Below, piece after piece: positions 1 through 6,770 of a DNA stretch of 64,000 nt. Each line of letters starts with the position of its first letter. Within the stretch, counting starts at the first letter, position 1. The DNA comes from Arthrobacter sp. FW306-2-2C-D06B (GTDB lineage: Bacteria > Actinomycetota > Actinomycetes > Actinomycetales > Micrococcaceae): positions 1,054,001 through 1,118,000 of the forward strand of contig NZ_CP084560.1 in the NCBI RefSeq assembly GCF_021789175.1, read 5' to 3'. The notes under the pieces are model-generated. The model was not told the DNA's origin and ran no database searches. It saw only the letters and a program-made list of their open reading frames with translations. The position numbers and the translations under genes were made by a program.

Positions 1-172
1 CCCCTCCTACTTCATGAAGAACGCGGCCCAGAACCCCGCCGGGCTGCGCCGGATCTGGAAGTACGAACTCATGCCGCTCCTGGAGGAGCACTACCACGGT
101 CAGTTGAACCGGGCCCAGCTGGAGGAGCGCTTCGGTCTGGACCAGTTGTTGGGTCGACTTGCGGTCCGCTAA
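1..172 (+). CDS. mcrB: McrB-type AAA+ GTPase, C-terminal end (partial)
   Basis: The window opens inside a reading frame (frame starts at base 2) that ends with TAA at 170-172. Its last 56 residues include the stretch LRRIWKYELMPLLEEHY, the usual end of McrB-like AAA+ proteins (the NTP-driven DNA translocase of McrBC, which restricts methylated DNA). The assignment rests mainly on the next gene, mcrC, whose TTG start overlaps this stop by 14 bases, as expected for the translationally coupled mcrBC pair. The AAA+ core lies upstream of the window and cannot be checked. Confidence 0.75.
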   Translation, partial: PSYFMKNAAQNPAGLRRIWKYELMPLLEEHYHGQLNRAQLEERFGLDQLLGRLAVR

Positions 173-1454
173 GACCGCGCCACCGCGTCCGGCCCGCGCC
201 CCGGGTATCGGAAAGCCTGCGGTCCGCACTTCCACGAAGGCTCCGGCTGTGCGGCACATCGTCATGGACGAGCTCTCCGGTGGCATCGTGGAAAAGCTTG
301 ATCCGGACGCCGCGGCCCTCCTCAACTCAAGCGGGCTCGCGAAGGCCTCACCCATGGGGATGGGCCTCTACCGCGTCGAGCCTGTGGGCAAGGTCGGGTC
401 GGTGCGGACGCCGACAGTCCAGTTCGAGGTACGGCCCAAGGACCGCCTGGGCTTGAACCGGCTGCTGTTCCTCCTCAGCTACGCCGGGGACCAGGGGTTC
501 CGCGAGGACTCCGTGGCCGCCGTCGAGCACAAGGACTTGTGGAGCGCCCTGGCCGAATCCCTCGCCCAACTGGCGGAGCGGGCCCTCAGCCGTGGTCCGC
601 TGCAGGGGTATCTCACCGTGGACGAGTCCCTCCGGACGGTCAAGGGCCGCATCCGGATCTCGGACCAGATCTCACGCCGCCCCGGGATGCTGGTTCCGCT
701 GGAAGTCTCCTATGACGAATTCACCGAGGACATTGCCGAGAACCGCATCCTGCGTGCCGCGCTCGAGCGGATGGGCAAGGTTCCCGGTGTACGGCAAAAC
801 GTCCTGAGCCGCTTGCGGCAGCTCAAAGGAAAGCTCGACGCCGTCACTCGGCTGCAGTCCGGAGCGCCCCTCCCGCGGTGGCAGGCCAACCGGATGAACC
901 TCCGCTACCATCCCGTCCTCCGCCTGGCCGAGCTCATCCTGCGGAATGCCTCTGCCGAAGCGGGCGAAGGGAAGCAGCAGACCGCCTCGTTTGTAGTGGA
1001 CATGTCCACTGTGTTTGAGGAATTCGTGGGTGTGGCTTTGCGGGCGGCCATGCGGGCGCATCCGGGTGAAATGCGGCTCCAATACGGCGCCACCCTCAAC
1101 GAAGCTGTGCGGGATTCGGACCGGCTCACCGTGCGCCCCGACGCCGTGCATTTCCTGGGTGGCCGGCCCGTGGTGGTGTACGACTCCAAATACGCCTCTG
1201 CCACGGATTCCGGGGCATCGCTCAACGCGGACCACTATCAACTCCTGGCCTACTGCACCGCGCTGCAAGTTCCCACGGCGTGGCTTGTCTACGCGGGCAA
1301 GGGAGAGATGAAGTTGCGTCGGATCCTCAACACGGACATCGACATTGTGGAGTACCCACTGGACTTGTCGCGGCCACCGGCGGAGATTCTTGCCGCCGTC
1401 ACGGACCTGGCCCAGCAGTCGTGGGGAGAAGTGGTGCGCCAGGCGCGCCTGTGA
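159..1454 (+). CDS. mcrC: McrC, nuclease subunit of a McrBC-type restriction system
   Basis: A 431-residue protein starting at TTG 159 inside the end of mcrB; an internal start is possible because the first ~35 residues are Pro/Ala/Lys-rich and low-complexity. The N-terminal half has the VQFEVRPKDRLGLNRLLFLL block of McrC, and the C-terminal half has RPDAVHF followed by VVVYDSKYAS, a PD-(D/E)XK-type nuclease site (RPD...DSK). McrC supplies DNA cleavage when McrB has bound methylated DNA. Length and coupling to the upstream ATPase support the family call. The methylation target cannot be deduced from this sequence. Confidence 0.85.
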   Translation: MRSAKTAPPRPARAPGIGKPAVRTSTKAPAVRHIVMDELSGGIVEKLDPDAAALLNSSGLAKASPMGMGLYRVEPVGKVGSVRTPTVQFEVRPKDRLGLNRLLFLLSYAGDQGFREDSVAAVEHKDLWSALAESLAQLAERALSRGPLQGYLTVDESLRTVKGRIRISDQISRRPGMLVPLEVSYDEFTEDIAENRILRAALERMGKVPGVRQNVLSRLRQLKGKLDAVTRLQSGAPLPRWQANRMNLRYHPVLRLAELILRNASAEAGEGKQQTASFVVDMSTVFEEFVGVALRAAMRAHPGEMRLQYGATLNEAVRDSDRLTVRPDAVHFLGGRPVVVYDSKYASATDSGASLNADHYQLLAYCTALQVPTAWLVYAGKGEMKLRRILNTDIDIVEYPLDLSRPPAEILAAVTDLAQQSWGEVVRQARL

Positions 1455-1538
1455 CGCTCCGAGGCGGTGGGGATCTGTTCCGTCAGTGCCGGAGTCGGAC
1501 TAGCCTGAGAAAGCAGTCATTCCCTAGATGGAGGCATC

Positions 1539-1775
1539 ATGCACGGCAAGAAAAAGAAGAAGTCCTGGAAGGACATGACCCCTGGGCAACGGGTAGGCAT
1601 GCTCGTGGTGGGCGCGGGACAGTTGGCGCTGCTCGTCGCGGCACAACGCAGCATTTCCAAGACCCCCGCGGCCCAGATCAGGGGAAACAAAGCCGTATGG
1701 CGGGCCGCAAGCTTCATCAATTTCTTCGGGCCGCTGAGCTACTTCCTGTTCGGCCGCCGTCGAGGAACCGCGTGA
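1539..1775 (+). CDS. Small lysine-rich membrane-associated protein of unknown function
   Basis: A 78-residue protein with a basic N-terminus (GKKKKKSWKDM), one clear hydrophobic segment (MLVVGAGQLALLVAAQ, about residues 22-37) and a second weaker one near FINFFGPLSYFLFGRRR. A ribosome-binding site (GGAGG at 1530-1534) precedes the ATG. It resembles small actinobacterial PLDc_N-like or anchor proteins, but I do not recognise a named family. Its 3' end overlaps the convergent vsr gene by 59 bases. Confidence 0.6.
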   Translation: MHGKKKKKSWKDMTPGQRVGMLVVGAGQLALLVAAQRSISKTPAAQIRGNKAVWRAASFINFFGPLSYFLFGRRRGTA

Positions 1776-2184
1776 GCTGATTTTCCAAAGCCGAACGGTC
1801 CCGGAGCTCGCATTCCCACACCGTGAGAACCTCCCATCCTGAGGCTCTCAGCAGTTCGCGCTGTCCGGCGTCGCGCTCCCGGGTGCGATTGCGCTTGGCT
1901 GCCCAGAAATCCGCGTTGCCGCTCGGTGCATGCTGGCCTGCCTTGCAATCGTGGAAATGCCAGAAGCACCCGTTCACGAAAATCACCTTGCGCCGGCCGG
2001 CGAACACGAGGTCCGGGCTGCCGGGCAACTTCCCGCCCGCGGCCCGGCCATGAAGCCGATACCGATAACCCTTGGCATGCAGGAGCCGACGGACCAAGAG
2101 CTCGGGCTTGGTGTTCTTGCCCCGGATCTTGGACATGTTCAGGCTGCGTTGCTCAGGCGTCAGCAGGTCGCGGCTCTCGCCCAT
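1717..2184 (-). CDS. vsr: Very short patch repair endonuclease Vsr
   Basis: A 155-residue protein of the Vsr family, which nicks DNA 5' of T in T:G mismatches that arise by deamination of 5-methylcytosine. Family hallmarks are visible in order: RSLNMSKIRGKNTKPE near the N-terminus, GSPDLVF with the catalytic Asp, VIFVNGCFWHFHDC with the zinc/active-site Cys and His residues, and WEVLTVWECEL near the end. Length matches the family. No cytosine methyltransferase is present in the window, so the partner methylase must be elsewhere. The adjacent mcrBC also deals with modified cytosine. Confidence 0.92.
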   Translation of the reverse strand: MGESRDLLTPEQRSLNMSKIRGKNTKPELLVRRLLHAKGYRYRLHGRAAGGKLPGSPDLVFAGRRKVIFVNGCFWHFHDCKAGQHAPSGNADFWAAKRNRTRERDAGQRELLRASGWEVLTVWECELRDRSALENQLTRFLDGGRTGSSSAARRN

Positions 2185-2214
2185 ATCCTCAGTCTACGCA
2201 GCGCACCCTGCGAC

Positions 2215-2330
2215 GCTCGCTCATGTATGGGGGGTCTTCCCCGGACGCTCGCTCACGTATGGCGGCTCTTCCTGCGATGCTCGCTCACGTATGGCGGCTC
2301 TTCCTGCGATGCTCGCTCACGTATGGCGCC
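2215..2330 (-). repeat. 32-nt periodic repeat, four units
   Basis: The 10-mer GCTCGCTCAC (first copy GCTCGCTCAT) recurs at 2215, 2247, 2279 and 2311, an exact 32-nt period. Read on the minus strand the core is GTGAGCGAGC. The DNA between the last three cores is almost identical (GTATGGCGGCTCTTCCTGCG). The array lies just upstream of vsr and 80 bases past the end of the histidine-kinase gene. Confidence 0.85.
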
Positions 2331-2356
2331 CAAAACCAAAACCCTCGATCACATGA

Positions 2357-2410
2357 TGTGAGCGGGCGTCGGCCGGGAATGGCTTGTTTGTGAGCGGGGG
2401 TCGCAGGAAG
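2357..2410 (+). repeat. 32-nt periodic repeat, two units
   Basis: TGTGAGCGGGCGTCG at 2357 and TGTGAGCGGGGGTCG at 2389 are spaced by 32 nt and share the core of the neighbouring minus-strand array in the opposite orientation. The second copy ends next to the stop codon of the histidine-kinase gene at 2411. Confidence 0.75.
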
Positions 2411-4078
2411 TCAGGCCGGAACGCGGAAGGTGAAGGTTGTTCCTTCGCCGGGGGTACTCTCAAGGCCGATGGTCCCGCCGTGGGCATCGACGATTGCCTT
2501 GCAGATGGAAAGCCCCAAACCGACCCCGCGAATGGCCGTATTGCGGACGTTTCCGGCCCTGAAATACCGGGTGAAGGCATCGGCCTGGTCCCGCTTGTCC
2601 ATACCCATGCCGGTGTCTTTGACGTGGCACACCACCGCGTTTTCCTCCTGCAGCAGCGTGACGCGGACGTCGCCGCCATCGGGGGAGTATTTGATGGCGT
2701 TGGAGATGAGGTTGTCCAGCACTTGGGAAATACGGTTGGCATCCACGTGCGCCTCGAGGCGTTCGGGGGCGTCGACGTGGAGCCGCACCCCGCCGTCGTT
2801 CGCTTTCGGCTCGGCCGAGGCGACACTCGACCTGACCAGTTCGGATACATCCACCGCGTGTGGCTGGACGATCATGTGGCCCGAACGGACTGCCAAGAGG
2901 TCGGAAACGAGGGAAAGGAGCCGGTCCGCGTTTCGTTGCACAATCTCAAGTTGCTGCGCCGCCCAGGTCGGGAGGTTCTCAGCCTCCTCCAACACAAGGT
3001 CCACGTACCCTGTGATAGACGTCAGCGGGGTACGGAACTCATGGGAGACGTTCGAGACGAAGTCGTCCTTCGCAGCGAGAGCGTCCACAAGTGCCGTAAC
3101 ATCGCCGAAAACGACCACTGAACCCAGATAGCTGCCGTCGCAGTCCTTCATAGACCGCGCGCTGGTGGTGAAAGCGCGCTGTTCCCTGCCCGTCCCGACC
3201 CAGACGAGGTAATCAGTGAACTCCTGCCGCAGCGCGGCGCGACGCATCGGCGTGAGATCCGCCTCCGTGGGGGTCACGCGGTCGGCGTCGAAGACCAAGA
3301 GCTCTGGCTCGCCGTGGCGATCGGTGTCTCCAGATGCCTCGAGCACTTGGTTCTCCCGCTGCTTGCGGTTCGCCATTATTTCGCGGCCGTCGGCGTCAAT
3401 AGCCACGACGCCAAGGTGGACGGTTTCAAGAACGGTGTTGAGCAGTCGTTCCTTCTCCTGGCTGTCCGCCAAGGCGCGGAGCAGCGCGGCGTCCCTTTCC
3501 TCAAGACGCTTCTGCTGGGCGACCATGCTTTGGGTCATCACGCCAATGGAAACGCCGATGCCGAGCATCATGATGGGTAGCAGCAGTCCGCGCAGCAGAT
3601 CCTGAGGCGTGTACGTTCCATGGATGAATTGCGGTGTCCAAATCATGGCGAGCGGCCCCAGGAAGGAAACAACCAGGGCAGAGCGTAGATACAGCCCCGA
3701 GGCGCAGAGCCAAATGACGGGAAAGACGGTCAGGAGGCTGATTCCGATGGGGCTGTCTTGTCCTCCTTCACGGCCCAGCCCGATGGACACGATGTCCAGG
3801 AGCGGGATGGCCAGGAATGTCGGGAAGGGGAGTCTGTCCCACGGAACTGCGTGGCAGAGCACCCACGCTGCCGCTTGGGTAGCCAGGAAGATGACAAAGA
3901 GGGGATTGCCGAGGGTTGCGGGGAAGTAAAGGCCAACCAGGACCGCAGTGAGGCACACTGTCACTGTCAGCGGCAATTGGCTGAGTGCGACGCGGTCCTT
4001 GAGCGAGTACTCGTGGAAGGCGTGTTGAAAGAACATCACCCGGCCGCTTTTGGCATCCCATTCGAACGGACGTTTCAT
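2411..4078 (-). CDS. Membrane-bound sensor histidine kinase with PAS-like domain
   Basis: A 555-residue sensor kinase. The N-terminal third has about six hydrophobic segments (for example LTVTVCLTAVLVGLYF and LLLPIMMLGIGVSIGV). A coiled stretch and a PAS-like region follow (HLGVVAIDADGREIMANR). The kinase core has the H-box VSNVSHEFRTPLTSI, N-box NLISNAIKYSPDGG, G1 DTGMGM and G2 GVGLGLSI. It is transcribed divergently from an OmpR-type response regulator about 100 bases away, its likely partner. The signal sensed is not apparent; the membrane part does not match a sensor domain I can name. Confidence 0.9.
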   Translation of the reverse strand: MKRPFEWDAKSGRVMFFQHAFHEYSLKDRVALSQLPLTVTVCLTAVLVGLYFPATLGNPLFVIFLATQAAAWVLCHAVPWDRLPFPTFLAIPLLDIVSIGLGREGGQDSPIGISLLTVFPVIWLCASGLYLRSALVVSFLGPLAMIWTPQFIHGTYTPQDLLRGLLLPIMMLGIGVSIGVMTQSMVAQQKRLEERDAALLRALADSQEKERLLNTVLETVHLGVVAIDADGREIMANRKQRENQVLEASGDTDRHGEPELLVFDADRVTPTEADLTPMRRAALRQEFTDYLVWVGTGREQRAFTTSARSMKDCDGSYLGSVVVFGDVTALVDALAAKDDFVSNVSHEFRTPLTSITGYVDLVLEEAENLPTWAAQQLEIVQRNADRLLSLVSDLLAVRSGHMIVQPHAVDVSELVRSSVASAEPKANDGGVRLHVDAPERLEAHVDANRISQVLDNLISNAIKYSPDGGDVRVTLLQEENAVVCHVKDTGMGMDKRDQADAFTRYFRAGNVRNTAIRGVGLGLSICKAIVDAHGGTIGLESTPGEGTTFTFRVPA

Positions 4079-4177
4079 CGGTCCAAAATTCGCATTTGTT
4101 CAAGGTCACGTCGCATGCCAGAAAGGATACCGGCAGCCCGATATACTTCCATTCGTAGCGGGCTGGGAGGGCTGCAA

Positions 4178-4921
4178 ATGACTGAATTACGGGTTGGGCT
4201 TGTCATAGAAGACGATCACGACATCCGGGAATTGGTCCGCGTTGTCCTCAGCCAAGCCGGATTCGAAGTCCATATGGCAACGAGCGGGGCTGCCGGTATC
4301 CGGGCGGCGCGAGATTTGAGGCCCCATGTCATCACCTTGGACCTGGGCTTGCCGGACATTGATGGCTTCGAGGTAGCGCGCCAGGTCCGGAATTTTTCCG
4401 ACGCATATATCGTCATGCTGACGGCCAAGGCCGACGAGCTGGACACCCTCCTGGGCCTGGAATCCGGCGCCGACGACTATCTGACCAAGCCATTCCGGCC
4501 TCGCGAGCTTCGCGCCAGGGTTGCCGCCATGATGCGACGCCCACGCTCAGGATCCAGGGCAAGCCATCCAGCAGACGCTCCGCCTTCCCAGCGGATTTTC
4601 CGGCACAACGGGTTGGTGTTCAGTTACGCGACGCGGACCGTGTCCATTGACGGCCAGGACGTACGGCTGACCCCCACGGAGTTCGACCTTCTGTACTCGC
4701 TGCTTGAGGCGGGCCGCACGGTCTTGAGCAAAGCGGACCTTGTGCGTCGCCTCCGGAACGAACCGTACGACGCCGGGATCTACACGAGCGGCGCCGACGA
4801 ACGGTCCGTCGAGGTCCACATTGGCAATCTCCGCCGCAAGCTCGGCGACGACGCGCAGAACCCGCGCTGGCTGCAAACAGTCCGCGGGGTTGGCTATCGG
4901 CTGGCGCCCGCAAGAACATGA
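4178..4921 (+). CDS. OmpR-family response regulator
   Basis: A 247-residue two-domain regulator. The receiver domain has the acidic pocket (VIEDDHD), the phosphoacceptor Asp in TLDLGLPDIDG, the Thr in VMLTAKAD and the Lys in DDYLTKPF. The C-terminal winged helix has LTPTEFDLL and RGVGYRL, typical of the OmpR/PhoB class. I chose ATG 4178 because GGGAGG lies just upstream; the frame stays open further 5' without homology. It is divergent from the histidine kinase at 2411-4078, so both probably share the 4079-4177 regulatory region. Confidence 0.92.
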   Translation: MTELRVGLVIEDDHDIRELVRVVLSQAGFEVHMATSGAAGIRAARDLRPHVITLDLGLPDIDGFEVARQVRNFSDAYIVMLTAKADELDTLLGLESGADDYLTKPFRPRELRARVAAMMRRPRSGSRASHPADAPPSQRIFRHNGLVFSYATRTVSIDGQDVRLTPTEFDLLYSLLEAGRTVLSKADLVRRLRNEPYDAGIYTSGADERSVEVHIGNLRRKLGDDAQNPRWLQTVRGVGYRLAPART

Positions 4922-4969
4922 ACGCCTTCGGCAACCCTTAAATAAATCTTGTGGCCCGGACGCGCGCTC

Positions 4970-5065
4970 GTCAGATGTGAGCGGGCGTTGGGGAATTTGC
5001 CGTCAGATGTGAGCGGGCGTTGGGGAAATTGCCGTCAGATGTGAGCGGGCGTTGGGAATTTGCCA
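4970..5065 (+). repeat. 32-nt periodic repeat, three units
   Basis: GTCAGATGTGAGCGGGCGTT occurs at 4970, 5002 and 5034, an exact 32-nt period, separated by near-identical GGGGAATTTGCC stretches. The core TGTGAGCGGGCGT is that of the arrays at 2215-2410, so one repeat family brackets the two-component gene pair. The last unit runs into the broken end of the bioA remnant. Confidence 0.85.
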
Positions 5066-5313
5066 TCCGCGGCGCTTGGAACGACAGTAGGCGGAGCCAC
5101 TCGGGGTTCGGTTCTGCCAAACGGATCCCCTGCCCACCAGGAGGACATGGCATCGAGCACCTCATGCCGTCGGCCGGCGTCATCGCGGAGCCGAAGCGTC
5201 ACGCCGTCGGCGCCTTCGACTTCCCACAACGGCAGAGTCGCCGACGCCGGAGCGTACGGATGCCAAAGGCTCGCCCGGTCACGCTTGATGAGGTCGCGCT
5301 GGATGAGCCTCAT
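5035..5313 (-). pseudogene. bioA: Truncated bioA (DAPA aminotransferase), N-terminal fragment only
   Basis: ATG 5313 overlaps the bsaP stop (ATGA), so the frame is coupled to bioB-bsaP. About the first 60 residues are those of BioA (adenosylmethionine-8-amino-7-oxononanoate aminotransferase): DRASLWHPYAP near the start and LDAMSSWWA, which normally continues into AIHGYNHP. Homology stops right after SSWWA and the frame ends about 30 residues later inside the 32-nt repeat array. The pyridoxal-phosphate and active-site regions (about 370 residues) are missing, so this copy cannot encode an active enzyme. Another bioA may exist elsewhere in the genome. Confidence 0.8.
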
Positions 5314-5507
5314 GGCGTGACCCGGCCGTGGCGCGAGCATTCGGCGGTCCAGCCGAGCGGCGTGACCTGGACTTTCATGCGGCGACGGCATTGGGCGCAG
5401 TAGCGGGGAGGCTCCATCGCGAGGCGCTGCTGGCAGCCCTGGTGAGCGTCCGACGTCGGGCGCTCACCGCACAGACCGCAGTAAGTATCCGTGACCTTGC
5501 TGCTCAC
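5310..5507 (-). CDS. bsaP: Biotin synthase auxiliary protein BsaP-like
   Basis: A 65-residue protein whose GTG start (5507) overlaps the bioB stop codon, with its own stop overlapping the bioA ATG. It has four metal-ligand-like groups: CGLC (Cys10/13), His22/Cys25, CAQC (37/40) and CSRH (57/60). The C-terminal block [20 protein letters not shown] matches the small actinobacterial protein found directly after bioB (Rv1590 in M. tuberculosis), which has been described as an Fe-S-binding helper needed for biotin synthase activity. The call follows from the motif and the gene position; the cluster type is inferred. Confidence 0.8.
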   Translation of the reverse strand: MSSKVTDTYCGLCGERPTSDAHQGCQQRLAMEPPRYCAQCRRRMKVQVTPLGWTAECSRHGRVTP

Positions 5508-6532
5508 AGCGACTTCTGGAGTTCCTTGATGGGCATGTTCAGCTCGACGAGGAGGTTGAGGTCCGCGTCGGCGGGACGGCCCAGGGTGGTGAGGTAATTG
5601 CCGACGATGACCGCGTTGATGCCGCCCATGAGGCCTTCGCGCGTGCCGAGGTCGCCCAGGGTGAGTTCGCGCCCGCCTGCGTAACGCAGCACGGTCCTGG
5701 GCATGGCCAGGCGGAACGCCGCGATTGCGCGGAGGGCGTCCTTGCCGTCCATGATTCCCTGGTTTTCGAGAGGAGTTCCGGGGCGCGGATTGAGGAAATT
5801 CATCGGGACTTCGTGCGGTTCGAGGGCTGCGAGCTGGCTGGCGAGTTCGGCTCGCTGGGCCGTGGTTTCGCCCATGCCGATCAGGGCTCCGCAGCAAAGT
5901 TCCATACCTGCTGCCTTGACCATGTTGCAGGTGTCGAGGCGTTCCTCGTAGCTGTGGGTGGTGACGACTTCGGGGAAGTAGCTGCGCGCGGTTTCGAGGT
6001 TGTGGTTGTAGCGGTGGACGCCCCACTCGGCGAGTTGGTCCACTTGGCGCTGGGTAAGCATGCCCAAGGAACAGGCGATGTTGATGTCCACTTCCGCGTT
6101 GATGCGATCGATCGCGAACTTGATCTGGTTCATGAGCTTGATGTCCGGGCCGCGGACGGCAGCGACAATGCAGAACTCCGTGGCCCCGGTAGCAGCGGTT
6201 TCCTTGGCGGCCTTCACGAGCTCGGGAATGTCGAGCCAGACGCCTCGGACCGGGCTGTCGAACAGGCCCGATTGGCTGCAGAAATGGCAGTCCTCAGGGC
6301 ATCCTCCGGTCTTGATGGAGATGATTCCCTCTACTTCCACGTCCTCGCCGCAGTGCTCTATGCGGACTTCGTGGGCAAGCTGCAGGGCTTCCGGGATGGC
6401 CTCGTCCGGAAGCTCCAGGATCTCGAGCAGCTGGGATTCGCTAAGGCCCTCGCCTTTGGCAAGGACTTGCTCGCGGGCTGTTTCCAGAATCGGATAAGTG
6501 GACGTACGCCTTGGGTTTGGTTGGGTGGTCAT
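5504..6532 (-). CDS. bioB: Biotin synthase (radical SAM)
   Basis: A 342-residue radical-SAM enzyme that inserts sulfur into dethiobiotin in the last step of biotin synthesis. The [4Fe-4S] motif is [10 protein letters not shown] (Cys78, 82, 85). Family blocks [23 protein letters not shown] and [11 protein letters not shown] are present. Length fits BioB. It heads a bioB-bsaP-bioA' unit with overlapping stops and starts, and is divergent from an NCS1-type permease. A perfect 10-nt palindrome at 6611 in the shared intergenic region could be a regulator site. Confidence 0.96.
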   Translation of the reverse strand: MTTQPNPRRTSTYPILETAREQVLAKGEGLSESQLLEILELPDEAIPEALQLAHEVRIEHCGEDVEVEGIISIKTGGCPEDCHFCSQSGLFDSPVRGVWLDIPELVKAAKETAATGATEFCIVAAVRGPDIKLMNQIKFAIDRINAEVDINIACSLGMLTQRQVDQLAEWGVHRYNHNLETARSYFPEVVTTHSYEERLDTCNMVKAAGMELCCGALIGMGETTAQRAELASQLAALEPHEVPMNFLNPRPGTPLENQGIMDGKDALRAIAAFRLAMPRTVLRYAGGRELTLGDLGTREGLMGGINAVIVGNYLTTLGRPADADLNLLVELNMPIKELQKSL

Positions 6533-6610
6533 GGTACTCCTCGGCCGCTACTTGCAGGGGATGGTGCGTTCCTTCACGACGGTAGTGGGCCTGTGGGGTC
6601 GTGATTTTGT

Positions 6611-6620
6611 TGGACGTCCA
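6611..6620. promoter_or_regulatory. Palindrome TGGACGTCCA between bioB and the permease
   Basis: A perfect 10-nt palindrome lies 79 bases before the bioB start and 121 bases before the permease leader ORF. It could serve as an operator for either gene. It does not match the TGAAC-N3-GTTAC site that I recall for BioQ, so the regulator is unknown. Confidence 0.3.
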
Positions 6621-6740
6621 CAAACCCGGAGCCGCAATCTTGGCGGCCGACTCGCTGGATAAGTTACAGCCCGGAAACATGGTGGAGACTCGGTGGTTTC
6701 ATCCCGCCGATAGCGTCAAGGCCATGTTCAGAGGGGAAAC

Positions 6741-6770
6741 ATGTCCAGAGAAAGAAAGTTGCGGGGATGA
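6741..6770 (+). CDS. Nine-residue leader ORF coupled to the permease gene
   Basis: A tiny frame (MSRERKLRG) has a good ribosome-binding site (GAGGGGA at 6731-6737), and its TGA overlaps the permease ATG as ATGA. The permease ATG itself lacks a well-spaced Shine-Dalgarno, so ribosomes finishing the leader may re-initiate there. This is inferred from spacing only. Confidence 0.45.
   Translation: MSRERKLRG

Noticed and set aside
2215..2410. Possible CRISPR array because of the regular 32-nt spacing
   Set aside because: The conserved core is only about 10-15 nt, spacers within an array are almost identical to each other, and no cas genes are present.
3758..4177. 5' extension of the response-regulator gene by about 140 codons
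   Set aside because: The extension lies antisense to the histidine kinase; the receiver domain starts right after ATG 4178, which has a good ribosome site.
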